A stretch of DNA of 26,133 nt from an uncultured Oscillospiraceae bacterium (lineage in GTDB: Bacteria > Bacillota > Clostridia > Oscillospirales > Oscillospiraceae), in the NCBI GenBank assembly GCA_900769835.1, contig CAAGIE010000108.1, positions 1 to 26,133 on the forward strand, in the 5' to 3' direction. The notes below the pieces were generated by a model, which did no database searches, had not been told where the DNA came from, and was given only the letters and a program-made list of their open reading frames with translations. The translations under genes and the position numbers were made by a program. Positions 1 to 6,212 of this stretch are shown one piece after another; within the stretch, counting starts at the first letter, position 1; each line of letters starts with the position of its first letter.

Positions 1-1691
1 GCTACCTGCAGACCGTTGCCGCAAAGTACGGTGTCCATTTCTCCCGCCCCGGTAACGGCATCTGCCATCAGGTGCATCTGGAGCGTTTCGGTAAGCCCGG
101 CAAGACCCTCATCGGCTCCGATAGCCATACCCCCACCGGCGGCGGCATCGGTATGCTGGCCTTTGGCGCCGGCGGTCTGGACGTGGCCGTGGCTATGGGC
201 GGCGGCGCATATTATATCAATATGCCCAAGATGTTCAAGGTGGAACTCACCGGCAAACTCAACCCCTATGTAACCGCTAAGGATGTATCCCTGGAGTTGT
301 TGCGGATCCTGTCCGTAAAGGGCGGTGTGGGCGCCATCATTGAGTGGGGCGGCGAGGGTGTGCAGACTCTGTCTGTTCCCGAGCGTGCAACCATCACCAA
401 TATGGGTACCGAACTGGGCGCTACCACTTCCATCTTCCCCTCCGACGAAACTACCCGGGCATTTTTGAAGGCGCAGGGCAGAGAAGAGGATTACCTGCCC
501 CTCCGGAGCGACCCCGATGCCGTCTACGACCGCATCATCGAGATCGATCTGTCCGCCCTCAAGCCTATGATCGCTTGTCCCCACAGCCCCGACAACGTGG
601 TGTCCGTGGAGAGCCTGAAGGGCACGAAGGTGGATCAGGTCTGTATCGGCTCCTGCACCAATTCTTCCCTCTACGATATGCTGAAGGTGGCGGCAATGCT
701 CAAGGGCAAGACCATCGATCCCACTGTCAGCCTTTCCATTTCTCCCGGCTCCAAGCAGGTTCTGCGGATGCTCAGCGACTGCGGCGCGTTGTCCCATATT
801 CTGGCAAGTGGCGCCCGTGTGCTGGAATTCGCCTGCGGCCCTTGTATCGGTATGGGATTCTCTCCCAATTCCGGCGGTGTGAGCCTGCGTACCTTCAATC
901 GTAACTTCCTGGGTCGTTCCGGTACCAAGGACGGTCAGGTCTACTTAGTATCTCCCGAGACCGCAGTGGCGGCAGCCCTCACCGGTTACATCACCGACCC
1001 CACCACCCTGGAGCCTATGGACGAAGTGGTGATGCCCGAGGCATTTACCATTGACGACAGTGCGGTGCTGGCACCCCTCAGCCCCGAGGATGCGGCAACT
1101 GCCGAGGTGCTCCGTGGCCCCAATATTAAGGAATTCCCCAAGAGTAAGCCCTTCGGCAACGACCTGAGCGCAGAACTGGTGCTGAAGGTGGGCGATAATA
1201 TCACCACCGACCACATTATGCCCGCCGGCGCAAAGATCCTGCCTTACCGTTCCAATATTCCTTTCCTGTCCCAGTTCTGTTTCCAGGTCTGTGACCCCGC
1301 ATTCCCCGAGCGGGCAAAGGCCGCAGGCGATGGCGTGGTCATCGGCGGCAGTAACTATGGCCAGGGTTCTTCCCGTGAGCATGCCGCTCTGGTGCCTATG
1401 TATCTGGGCATCCGTTGTGTGATCGCCAAGAGCTTTGCCCGTATCCACGTGGCAAACCTGATCAATGCCGGCATCCTGCCCCTGACCTTTGCAGATCCCG
1501 CAGATTATGATGCGCTGACCCAGGGTGCAAAGCTTTCCTTCAGCGACCTCCAAGAGGGCATCCGCACCGGCACTGTCACCGTCACCGATGACACCGGCAA
1601 GACCTACACCCTCAAGGGCGAATTCACCGACCGTCAGCAGAAGATCCTGTTGTGCGGCGGCCTGCTGAACTACACAAAGGAGAATGCATAA
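1..1691 (+). CDS. acnA: Aconitate hydratase (aconitase), 5' end outside the window
   Basis: This gene interconverts citrate and isocitrate in the cytoplasm using a 4Fe-4S cluster. The reading frame is open from base 3, so the start lies upstream of the window and about 562 residues are visible. The three cluster cysteines are present: one in the GSCTN motif (codon at 654) and two in CGPCIG (codons at 834 and 843). Upstream are the family motifs GSDSHTPTGGG and GAGGLDVAVAMGGG; near the C-terminus is GSNYGQGSSREHAAL with the catalytic serine region of the swivel domain. The domain order and likely full size (about 640 residues) fit the shorter bacterial 'Aquifex-type' aconitase rather than the 890-residue AcnA; the symbol is therefore loose. 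The stop codon overlaps the start of the isocitrate dehydrogenase gene (TAATG), so the two are co-translated. A homoaconitase or isopropylmalate dehydratase is less likely because this is a single-chain protein next to isocitrate dehydrogenase. Confidence 0.93.
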   Translation, partial: YLQTVAAKYGVHFSRPGNGICHQVHLERFGKPGKTLIGSDSHTPTGGGIGMLAFGAGGLDVAVAMGGGAYYINMPKMFKVELTGKLNPYVTAKDVSLELLRILSVKGGVGAIIEWGGEGVQTLSVPERATITNMGTELGATTSIFPSDETTRAFLKAQGREEDYLPLRSDPDAVYDRIIEIDLSALKPMIACPHSPDNVVSVESLKGTKVDQVCIGSCTNSSLYDMLKVAAMLKGKTIDPTVSLSISPGSKQVLRMLSDCGALSHILASGARVLEFACGPCIGMGFSPNSGGVSLRTFNRNFLGRSGTKDGQVYLVSPETAVAAALTGYITDPTTLEPMDEVVMPEAFTIDDSAVLAPLSPEDAATAEVLRGPNIKEFPKSKPFGNDLSAELVLKVGDNITTDHIMPAGAKILPYRSNIPFLSQFCFQVCDPAFPERAKAAGDGVVIGGSNYGQGSSREHAALVPMYLGIRCVIAKSFARIHVANLINAGILPLTFADPADYDALTQGAKLSFSDLQEGIRTGTVTVTDDTGKTYTLKGEFTDRQQKILLCGGLLNYTKENA

Positions 1692-2803
1692 TGAATGACA
1701 TTAAGCTCGCTTGCGAGCATTTTGAAAAACTTTTGAATGAGCAGTTCGCACGGCTGGCATCTATGGATAAGCCGGTGAAGGATTTCACCAAAATGGATAC
1801 CGTCACCATCGGCATTGCCCCCGGCGACGGCATCGGCCCCATTATTATGGAGCAGGCAGTCCGTGTGCTGAACCACCTGCTGAAAGAGGATATTGCTGCC
1901 GGCAAGGTGGTCATCAAGAATATCGAGGGTCTGACGATTGAGAACCGTCTGGCGCTGAACCAGCCCGTTCCTGCCGATACGCTGGCTCAGATCAAGGCCT
2001 GCGACGTGTTCCTCAAAGGCCCCACCACCACTCCTATGGGCGGTAAGATGGAAAGCGCCAACGTGACCCTGCGCCGTGAGTTGGATCTGTACGCAAATGT
2101 GCGCCCCGTCTGTATCCCCGAGGAGGGCATCGACTGGATGTTCTATCGGGAAAATACCGAGGGCGAATATGTGCTGGGTAGCAAGGGCGTAGATCTGCCC
2201 GGTATGGCAGTGGACTTCAAGGTCACCACCGACCTGGGTACCCGCCGCATTGCCCGCGCCGCTTTTGAGTATGCCAAGAATAACGGCAAGAACCGGGTGT
2301 CCATCGTCACCAAGGCCAACATTATGAAGAAGACTGACGGCAAGTTCACCGCAATTTGCCACGAGGTGGCAAAGGATTACCCCGATATCACCGCAGACGA
2401 CTGGTACATCGACATTATGACCGCAAACCTGGTAAATACCAATATCCGCAGTGGCTTCCAGGTGTTCCTGCTGCCCAACCTCTACGGTGACATTATCACC
2501 GACGAGGCCGCGCAGATCGAGGGCGGTATGGGCACTGCCGGTAGCGCCAATATGGGCGACCAGTATGCAATGTTCGAGGCGATCCACGGCTCCGCACCCC
2601 GTATGCTGGAAGAGGGTCTGGGCGATTATGCCAACCCCGCAAGCATCCTCAAGGCAGAGGCAATGCTCCTGCGTCACATTTGTAAGCCTGCCGCCGCAGA
2701 GAAGCTGGAAAATGCACTGACCAACTGCCCGGTGAAGGTCACCGGCACCAGGGACGGCGCAACCTGCCAGGCCTTCGGCGATGCCATTATGGAACTTCTG
2801 TAA
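1691..2803 (+). CDS. icd: Isocitrate dehydrogenase (isocitrate/isopropylmalate dehydrogenase family)
   Basis: This 370-residue protein probably oxidises isocitrate to 2-oxoglutarate and CO2. The start chosen is the ATG at 1691, with AAAGGAG 8 nt upstream; a longer version would only read back into the aconitase gene. Visible motifs are GDGIGPIIMEQ near residue 40, the substrate loop SANVTLRRELDLYANVR with the Ser/Asn/Arg/Arg pattern of isocitrate dehydrogenases, YRENTEGEY with the conserved tyrosine, the metal-binding NLYGDIITDEAAQIEGG, and FEAIHGSAPR followed by YANPAS in the cofactor pocket. The cofactor loop (HGSAPRMLEEG) is not the textbook NADP form (HGTAPKYAG) nor the usual NAD form (HGSAPDIAG), so cofactor choice is unclear. 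It overlaps the aconitase stop by one base and ends 1 nt before a terminator stem region. The pair supplies 2-oxoglutarate for glutamate synthesis in an anaerobe. 3-Isopropylmalate dehydrogenase is possible but less likely from context. Confidence 0.88.
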   Translation: MNDIKLACEHFEKLLNEQFARLASMDKPVKDFTKMDTVTIGIAPGDGIGPIIMEQAVRVLNHLLKEDIAAGKVVIKNIEGLTIENRLALNQPVPADTLAQIKACDVFLKGPTTTPMGGKMESANVTLRRELDLYANVRPVCIPEEGIDWMFYRENTEGEYVLGSKGVDLPGMAVDFKVTTDLGTRRIARAAFEYAKNNGKNRVSIVTKANIMKKTDGKFTAICHEVAKDYPDITADDWYIDIMTANLVNTNIRSGFQVFLLPNLYGDIITDEAAQIEGGMGTAGSANMGDQYAMFEAIHGSAPRMLEEGLGDYANPASILKAEAMLLRHICKPAAAEKLENALTNCPVKVTGTRDGATCQAFGDAIMELL

Positions 2804-2805
2804 GA

Positions 2806-2840
2806 AAAAGAGCGTTGGAGATCCTCCAACGCTCTTTTTT
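2806..2840 (+). terminator. Intrinsic terminator after acn-icd
   Basis: The stem AGCGTTGGAG / CTCCAACGCT (2811-2820 and 2824-2833) closes a 3-nt loop and is followed by a run of six T. A-rich bases before the stem extend the pairing, so it could also work on the other strand. Confidence 0.95.
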
Positions 2841-2888
2841 ATAAACCGGGGGGCGGTAGGTGGTTCGTGTAAAGGTGCATAGATATAA

Positions 2889-2935
2889 AAAGAACCGTCC
2901 ATCATCAAAACCGTGTTTTGACGATCGGCGGCTTT
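2889..2935 (-). terminator. Imperfect hairpin, terminator-like on the minus strand
   Basis: ATCATCAAAAC (2901-2911) pairs with GTTTTGACGAT (2915-2925) with one mismatch around a 3-nt loop; CCGTC/GGCGG and AAAG/CTTT extend the stem outward with small bulges. Read on the minus strand it is followed by TTCTTTTTATAT, as expected of an intrinsic terminator. It could be a second stop for transcripts entering from 3190, or a back-up for the acn-icd terminator. Confidence 0.55.
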
Positions 2936-2944
2936 GGTGACCTC

Positions 2945-3192
2945 TGAAAAAGAAGTAACCCTTAACTGATCTTTTGTCGTCAGTTAAGGGTTACTTCTCT
3001 TCTATCTTGGTATCTAACATCTTTGGTTAACCTCTCTTTCTACGGAATGGACATCAACTTCATTTGCCAAAATTCATTTCCTAACAAACTATCTTTTCTT
3101 CATTGCTTTAAGTAAGCTTACCTTTTGTTGAAATTTAAAAGTGATGAAGTTGTGTCGAAGATTTACGTGTACATTGGTATCACCTCTTCTTG
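2945..3192 (-). ncRNA. Candidate small RNA or degenerate gene, minus strand
   Basis: A minus-strand promoter (TTGAAA-17-TATTTT) lies just upstream and the perfect 19-bp hairpin lies at the far end, giving a predicted transcript of roughly 240 nt. All reading frames are broken; only tiny frames follow ribosome-site-like sequences, for example a 3-codon frame after AGAGGTG near 3175 and a 9-codon frame after AGAGAGG near 3020. I do not recognise the RNA. A decayed gene or an untranslated leader is equally possible. Confidence 0.35.
2951..2998 (-). terminator. Perfect 19-bp hairpin, terminator-like on the minus strand
   Basis: AGAAGTAACCCTTAACTGA (2951-2969) and its exact reverse complement (2980-2998) flank a 10-nt loop. 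On the minus strand the stem is followed by TTTTTC. The perfect arms are longer than most terminators, so a folded small RNA end or the tip of a mobile repeat are alternatives. Confidence 0.65.
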
Positions 3193-3197
3193 ACTAT

Positions 3198-3226
3198 AAA
3201 ATAGCACAAAGAAATGACTTTTTCAA
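3198..3226 (-). promoter_or_regulatory. Putative minus-strand promoter
   Basis: On the minus strand TTGAAA (3226-3221) and TATTTT (3203-3198) are 17 nt apart. The -10 match is only 4 of 6, so this is a modest prediction. Confidence 0.4.
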
Positions 3227-3233
3227 GATGTAA

Positions 3234-3267
3234 AACTGTACAAAATAACGAAAAAAGAACTGTGCAA
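3234..3267. repeat. Direct repeat AACTGTRCAA between divergent promoters
   Basis: AACTGTACAA (3234-3243) and AACTGTGCAA (3258-3267) lie 24 bp apart, start to start, between the two divergent promoters. The placement would suit a regulator-binding site, but two copies of ten bases in AT-rich DNA could be chance. Confidence 0.35.
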
Positions 3268-3291
3268 CCGGGAGAAAAGCCCCCGAAACCC

Positions 3292-3321
3292 TTGACATTC
3301 GCCATCAGGCTATGATAATAT
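3292..3321 (+). promoter_or_regulatory. Strong plus-strand promoter for a short transcript
   Basis: TTGACA (3292-3297) is followed 18 nt later by TAATAT (3316-3321) inside an AT-rich TATGATAATATAAAT stretch. Transcription would start near 3328, yet no protein frame with a ribosome site follows before the terminator at 3448. Confidence 0.65.
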
Positions 3322-3327
3322 AAATAT

Positions 3328-3448
3328 GTTCCGCGGTAAATCCCCACCTTAGGGCGACGCGCCATAGTGAGAAAATGGTTTTGAACAGCCCCTTTCTCGC
3401 TTAACTTCATAAAAAATCCCCGAAATGCGTCAGCATTCCGGGAATTTT
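3328..3448 (+). ncRNA. Candidate structured small RNA of about 120 nt
   Basis: This stretch runs from a good promoter to a terminator with no coding frame between. Possible folds seen by eye are CGCG/CGCG (around 3332 and 3358) enclosing a CCC/GGG pair, then GTGAGAAA/TTTCTCGC around an 18-nt loop containing TTTTGAACAGCCCC, then the terminator stem. It is too short for a normal 6S RNA (about 180-200 nt) and lacks the GGAAG-type signature of signal recognition particle RNA. I do not recognise the family; the call rests on promoter, structure and terminator. Confidence 0.45.
3414..3448 (+). terminator. Terminator of the candidate small RNA
   Basis: CCCGAAATGC pairs with GCATTCCGGG around GTCA with one mismatch, preceded by a run of six A and followed by AATTTTG. 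The flanking A and T runs make it usable in both directions. Confidence 0.7.
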
Positions 3449-3493
3449 GTTATTTGTTAATCAAAAAAGTTGCTACTTCAAAACTGCTATGCA

Positions 3494-3600
3494 CCTGAAA
3501 AAAGCGGAGATTTGTGCCAATCAAGGCAAAAAGCGCAGAGATCCTTTGCGGATCGCGAGCCTTTTTAACGCAGATTGGTGCAAATACACGCTTTTTCAGG
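3494..3600. repeat. 107-nt imperfect inverted repeat
   Basis: The outer arms begin CCTGAAAAAAGCG and end CGCTTTTTCAGG; after a 3-base mismatch pairing resumes through ATTTG and CCAATC against GATTGG and CAAAT. The centre contains AAGGC/GCCTT and GATCC-TTTGC-GGATC. The whole element can fold into one long hairpin. On the minus strand it follows the FIST gene and includes T-runs, so termination is one role; a non-autonomous palindromic repeat (MITE-like) is another. No transposase is nearby. Confidence 0.6.
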
Positions 3601-3643
3601 CAATTTATCACTATGGTGTGTCGCCCAACAGGGGGTGATTTTC

Positions 3644-4498
3644 TTATTCAATAATCAACTTACTAAGCATCAGGTTGCCGAATTCTGCAACGCCGTCCAC
3701 GGTGCAGACCTCACCGAAGAGGAACAGACCCAGGGAGGAAGAGGTCAGGGGTTTTGCAAGCAGCCCCGAAAGACCGGCACAGCCGAATACGATGGCGTTT
3801 TCGTCGTCGTAAAAGGCCTGCATTTTTTCAAAAACCGTTTCCTGGGGCACATACCGCAGGTACATTTTCTCCTGCAGATCCCTGCCGCTTTTGATCACCC
3901 CATCCACCATAGACAGATGGGCGTTCACACCCCGCAGATCGGATAGGGTCAAATGCTCAAAGTCACTCTCAGCCAGCCCCAATTTTGCTTTTTCTTCCCG
4001 CAGGAAAGCGGCGGCATCCTGACCGTTGATGGTCAGCAGGGTTCTGGGGTCGGAGAAAGTCAGGATACATTTGTTTATGATGCTGGTGTGGATATTCTCG
4101 GTGACTGCCCGATAGGTGTAGCGGCGGTCGGTGATGAGGAACACCGCGGCTTCTCCGTTACCGGGGATCAGACCGGCGCGGCCGGTTTTGCCGTCGATGG
4201 CGGCGCCACCACCCACCATGGGGCAGGAAATGATCTTCTGCAGATCCGCCAAAAAGGCGTTCTCCCCGCCTGCGTTGCCGAACAGAACGATGGCGGCGTA
4301 GACCGGCTGAGCGACGCTCTTTGCGCCTGCCAAAATTTCCCCATAGCTGCCGGTGAGTACGATGCCCTCGGGTTGCACCTCAAAGGCCACCACGCAAGGG
4401 GTGTCGTTGTCGCAAATACCGGGCAGACCCAGACTGGCACAGCCGAAGCCGTCGGCCTGATCCCAGCACCCGGTGGTGGAAAAGGTTAATTTCGTCAT
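3644..4498 (-). CDS. FIST-domain-like protein
   Basis: This 284-residue cytoplasmic protein resembles the FIST family of putative ligand-sensing proteins, which often bind small molecules and sit beside signalling or metabolic genes. The best evidence is the C-terminal stretch: AIVFGCAG, then GLFLFGEVCTVDGVAEFGN, which matches the family pattern of a hydrophobic strand ending in Cys followed by G-aromatic-x-x-GE. The middle part carries DPRTLLTINGQDAAAFLREE, as expected near the start of the FIST C domain. No signal peptide or membrane segment is seen. The start at 4498 is preferred over an upstream codon because TAAGGAG lies 6 nt before it. That ribosome site overlaps the stop of the iron-sulfur aldo/keto reductase gene 10 nt upstream, so the two form an operon. 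The ligand is unknown; the protein is shorter than many FIST proteins (350-400 residues). Confidence 0.65.
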   Translation of the reverse strand: MTKLTFSTTGCWDQADGFGCASLGLPGICDNDTPCVVAFEVQPEGIVLTGSYGEILAGAKSVAQPVYAAIVLFGNAGGENAFLADLQKIISCPMVGGGAAIDGKTGRAGLIPGNGEAAVFLITDRRYTYRAVTENIHTSIINKCILTFSDPRTLLTINGQDAAAFLREEKAKLGLAESDFEHLTLSDLRGVNAHLSMVDGVIKSGRDLQEKMYLRYVPQETVFEKMQAFYDDENAIVFGCAGLSGLLAKPLTSSSLGLFLFGEVCTVDGVAEFGNLMLSKLIIE

Positions 4499-4508
4499 GA
4501 CGATCTCC

Positions 4509-5633
4509 TTACAACGCATCCAGTTTTTGCTCCGCCATTTTCAGCAAGCGGCGAATTTCCAGTTTCTGGGGGCATTTTTCTTCGCAAAGACCGCAATCCA
4601 CGCAGTCCCGGGAAGTGATGCCGGGCTTTTCCTGATATTTCTTCCAGGAGTTTTTCGCCAGTTCGTGAAGACCGTACACATTGTGGTAGGTGTAAGCCTG
4701 GAAAATTTTGGGGATCTCAATACCCTGAGGGCAGGGCTGGCAGTAGTTGCAACCGGTGCAGTAAAGTTCGGAGAATTTCTGCAGATGCTCCAGTTGCTGA
4801 CCTACCTGCCGCCATTTTTCTTCGCTCATCGGCTCGGGCAGGGAAGCCACCGCCGCATTTTGCTCCACCATAGTGGGGTTCTGCATACCGGAAAGCGCAC
4901 AGCATACATCCGGGTTACCCAGCACGAATCGCAGAGCCAGTTCGTAGGTGTTCAGGTTCTCGCTGCCCAAGGTTTTCACAAGGTCGGTGGGGTAGGCAAG
5001 ACGACCGCCGCCCACGGGGCCCATCACCACCACGCCCAGACCCTTTTGGCGGGCATAGGTGATCATTTCCTCGTTTTTGCGGTCCAGCAGGTTATACTGC
5101 AAAAGCACGCTCTCCAGTTCGGGAGCGGTGTCGATGATGTACTTTAATGCTTCGGGCGTGTCGTGGAAACTGAAGGAAATGTGGCGGATCTTGCCTTTTT
5201 CTTTCAGTTTTCTTGCTTCCTCCAAAAGTCCGAGAGCCAGGATCTTTTCGTCAAATTCCTGCCGATCGATGCCCCAAAAGTGGTAAAAATCCACATATTC
5301 GGTGTCCAGTTTTGCAAGGCTTTCGTCCAGCACCTTCTCAAAGTCCTCGGGGGTATTCACCAGATCCAGAGGGCATTTCGTGGAGATGGCGACCTTGTCC
5401 CGAATGGGTTTGAGGGCCTTGCCCACGGCGATCTCACTGTTTTTGTGGCAGTAGTAGAGAGCGGTGTCAAAATAGTTGACGCCCAGCGCAAAGGCCCGCA
5501 TCAGCATCTCATTGGTCTTCTCCTGATCCACTTCCCAGGTGCCGTCCTCTTTTTCGATCTCCGGCAGGCGCATACAACCGAAACCCAGGGCAGAGATCCG
5601 GAAACCGGTCTTTCCAAATTCGCGATATTGCAT
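4509..5633 (-). CDS. Aldo/keto reductase with C-terminal 4Fe-4S domain
   Basis: This 374-residue protein belongs to the aldo/keto reductase group that carries a ferredoxin-like tail. The N-terminal barrel starts with MQYREFGKTGFRISALGFG and shows the catalytic set: Asp56 in YFDTA, Tyr at 60-61, Lys86 in ISTKCP and His118 in FYHFWG. The last 90 residues carry CTGCNYCQPCPQ and CVDCGLCEEKCPQ, two four-cysteine motifs able to hold 4Fe-4S clusters. Such proteins are common in anaerobes and their substrates are mostly unknown. The ATG at 5633 is chosen because AAGGAG lies 8 nt upstream; the GTG at 5642 lies too close to that site. The promoter is TTGCAC-17-TATATT. The FIST gene follows after 10 nt. 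The electron partner could be ferredoxin or NAD(P)H. Confidence 0.9.
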   Translation of the reverse strand: MQYREFGKTGFRISALGFGCMRLPEIEKEDGTWEVDQEKTNEMLMRAFALGVNYFDTALYYCHKNSEIAVGKALKPIRDKVAISTKCPLDLVNTPEDFEKVLDESLAKLDTEYVDFYHFWGIDRQEFDEKILALGLLEEARKLKEKGKIRHISFSFHDTPEALKYIIDTAPELESVLLQYNLLDRKNEEMITYARQKGLGVVVMGPVGGGRLAYPTDLVKTLGSENLNTYELALRFVLGNPDVCCALSGMQNPTMVEQNAAVASLPEPMSEEKWRQVGQQLEHLQKFSELYCTGCNYCQPCPQGIEIPKIFQAYTYHNVYGLHELAKNSWKKYQEKPGITSRDCVDCGLCEEKCPQKLEIRRLLKMAEQKLDAL

Positions 5634-5662
5634 AGCACACACTCCTTTTTCAGTATGGGATC

Positions 5663-5691
5663 AATATAACATAAAACCCCGGCGGGTGCAA
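5663..5691 (-). promoter_or_regulatory. Promoter of the aldo/keto reductase operon, inside an upstream terminator
   Basis: On the minus strand TTGCAC (5691-5686) and TATATT (5668-5663) are 17 nt apart. The -35 element falls in the loop and inner stem of the terminator that ends the oxidative-stress operon. Confidence 0.7.
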
Positions 5692-5706
5692 GACCCACCG
5701 GGGTTT
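5673..5706 (-). terminator. Terminator of the perR-rubrerythrin-flavin reductase operon
   Basis: AAACCCCGGTGGG and CCCGCCGGGGTTTT form a 13-bp stem with one G-T pair around a 7-nt loop, ending in TTTT on the minus strand. Confidence 0.85.
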
Positions 5707-5719
5707 CCCTCAAGAGGTA

Positions 5720-6196
5720 TCAAAATCGAGGTTTAATGGCTTTATGGTAATGGGCGTAGGTACAAGGTTCACCGCTGCCCAAAACTTTACTTTCGGTGAC
5801 CTCACCAATAAACATGGTGTGGCTGCCTAACTTTACCTTCTCCAGCACCTTGCAGCTGAACATCGCGCAGGTGTTCTCTGTGACATAGTAAAGTCCGTTG
5901 TGGCTGCGCTTGACGGCGGCAAAGTCTGCGAACTTATCCGTTTCTCTGCCGGTCTGCATACCGAAGTGGCGGATGGTCTCAAAAGGCACATCCTGGGTCA
6001 GGGTGCTGACATTGAACACCCCGGTTTTTTCAATGATCTCACGGGTCAGGTTCCCTTCCTGGACGGAAATGGCTAATTTGGTGGGATCGTTGGCCACCTG
6101 GAAGCAGGTGTTGACGATACAGCCGTTGTCTTTTTCGTCCCGGGCCGTGAGGATGTGAAGACCGTAGCTGAGCCGATGGAGGGCCGCCGGGTCTGT
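5720..6196 (-). CDS. Flavin reductase-like protein (flavin domain of high-molecular-weight rubredoxin type), no canonical start codon
   Basis: The protein resembles the FMN-binding NAD(P)H:rubredoxin reductase domain found in clostridial Hrb proteins. The frame shows LHRLSYGLHILTA, NGCIVNTCFQVAND, TREIIEKTGVFNVS, FGMQTGRETDKF and GEPCTYAHYHK in the expected order, giving about 158 residues. The first standard start in frame is a GTG at 6097, which would remove the first third including part of the flavin site. By alignment with what I recall of the family, the start should be the codon at 6196-6194, but it reads ACA; AGGAG sits 9 nt before it, exactly where a ribosome site belongs. No ATG, GTG or TTG exists in frame between an upstream in-frame stop inside the rubrerythrin gene and 6097. 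The gene is either inactivated at its start, uses an odd start, or contains a sequence error. It lies 16 nt after reverse rubrerythrin in the same operon. Confidence 0.8.
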   Translation of the reverse strand, partial: TDPAALHRLSYGLHILTARDEKDNGCIVNTCFQVANDPTKLAISVQEGNLTREIIEKTGVFNVSTLTQDVPFETIRHFGMQTGRETDKFADFAAVKRSHNGLYYVTENTCAMFSCKVLEKVKLGSHTMFIGEVTESKVLGSGEPCTYAHYHKAIKPRF

Positions 6197-6212
6197 AGCA
6201 GGTTTCTCCTGC

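Larger units (their letters stand above)
2841..3643. other. About 800-nt interval without a protein gene, rich in hairpins and promoters
   Basis: No convincing coding frame was found. The interval is clearly more AT-rich than its neighbours between about 2940 and 3330. It holds, in order, an imperfect hairpin (2889-2935), a perfect 19-bp hairpin (2951-2998), an AT-rich stretch with stops in every frame, two divergent promoters (minus around 3198-3226, plus around 3292-3321), a short structured stretch ending in a terminator (3328-3448), and a 107-nt inverted repeat (3494-3600). The remainder (3601-3643) is the downstream flank of the FIST gene, which ends at 3644 on the minus strand. Confidence 0.8.

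Noticed and set aside
1670..2908. Long minus-strand frame opposite isocitrate dehydrogenase
   Set aside because: Shadow of a well-supported gene caused by codon bias; no ribosome site or recognisable product.
3180..3410. 76-codon minus-strand frame in the structured interval
   Set aside because: It begins beside the small-RNA terminator with no ribosome site, runs through both divergent promoters, and has no family features.
3328..3448. 6S RNA (ssrS) as identity of the candidate small RNA
   Set aside because: The promoter-to-terminator length is only about 120 nt and no long open-bubble duplex typical of 6S RNA could be drawn.
3494..3600. Retron msr-msd or CRISPR-like element
   Set aside because: The long hairpin recalls an msd, but there is no reverse transcriptase gene nearby and no repeat-spacer pattern.
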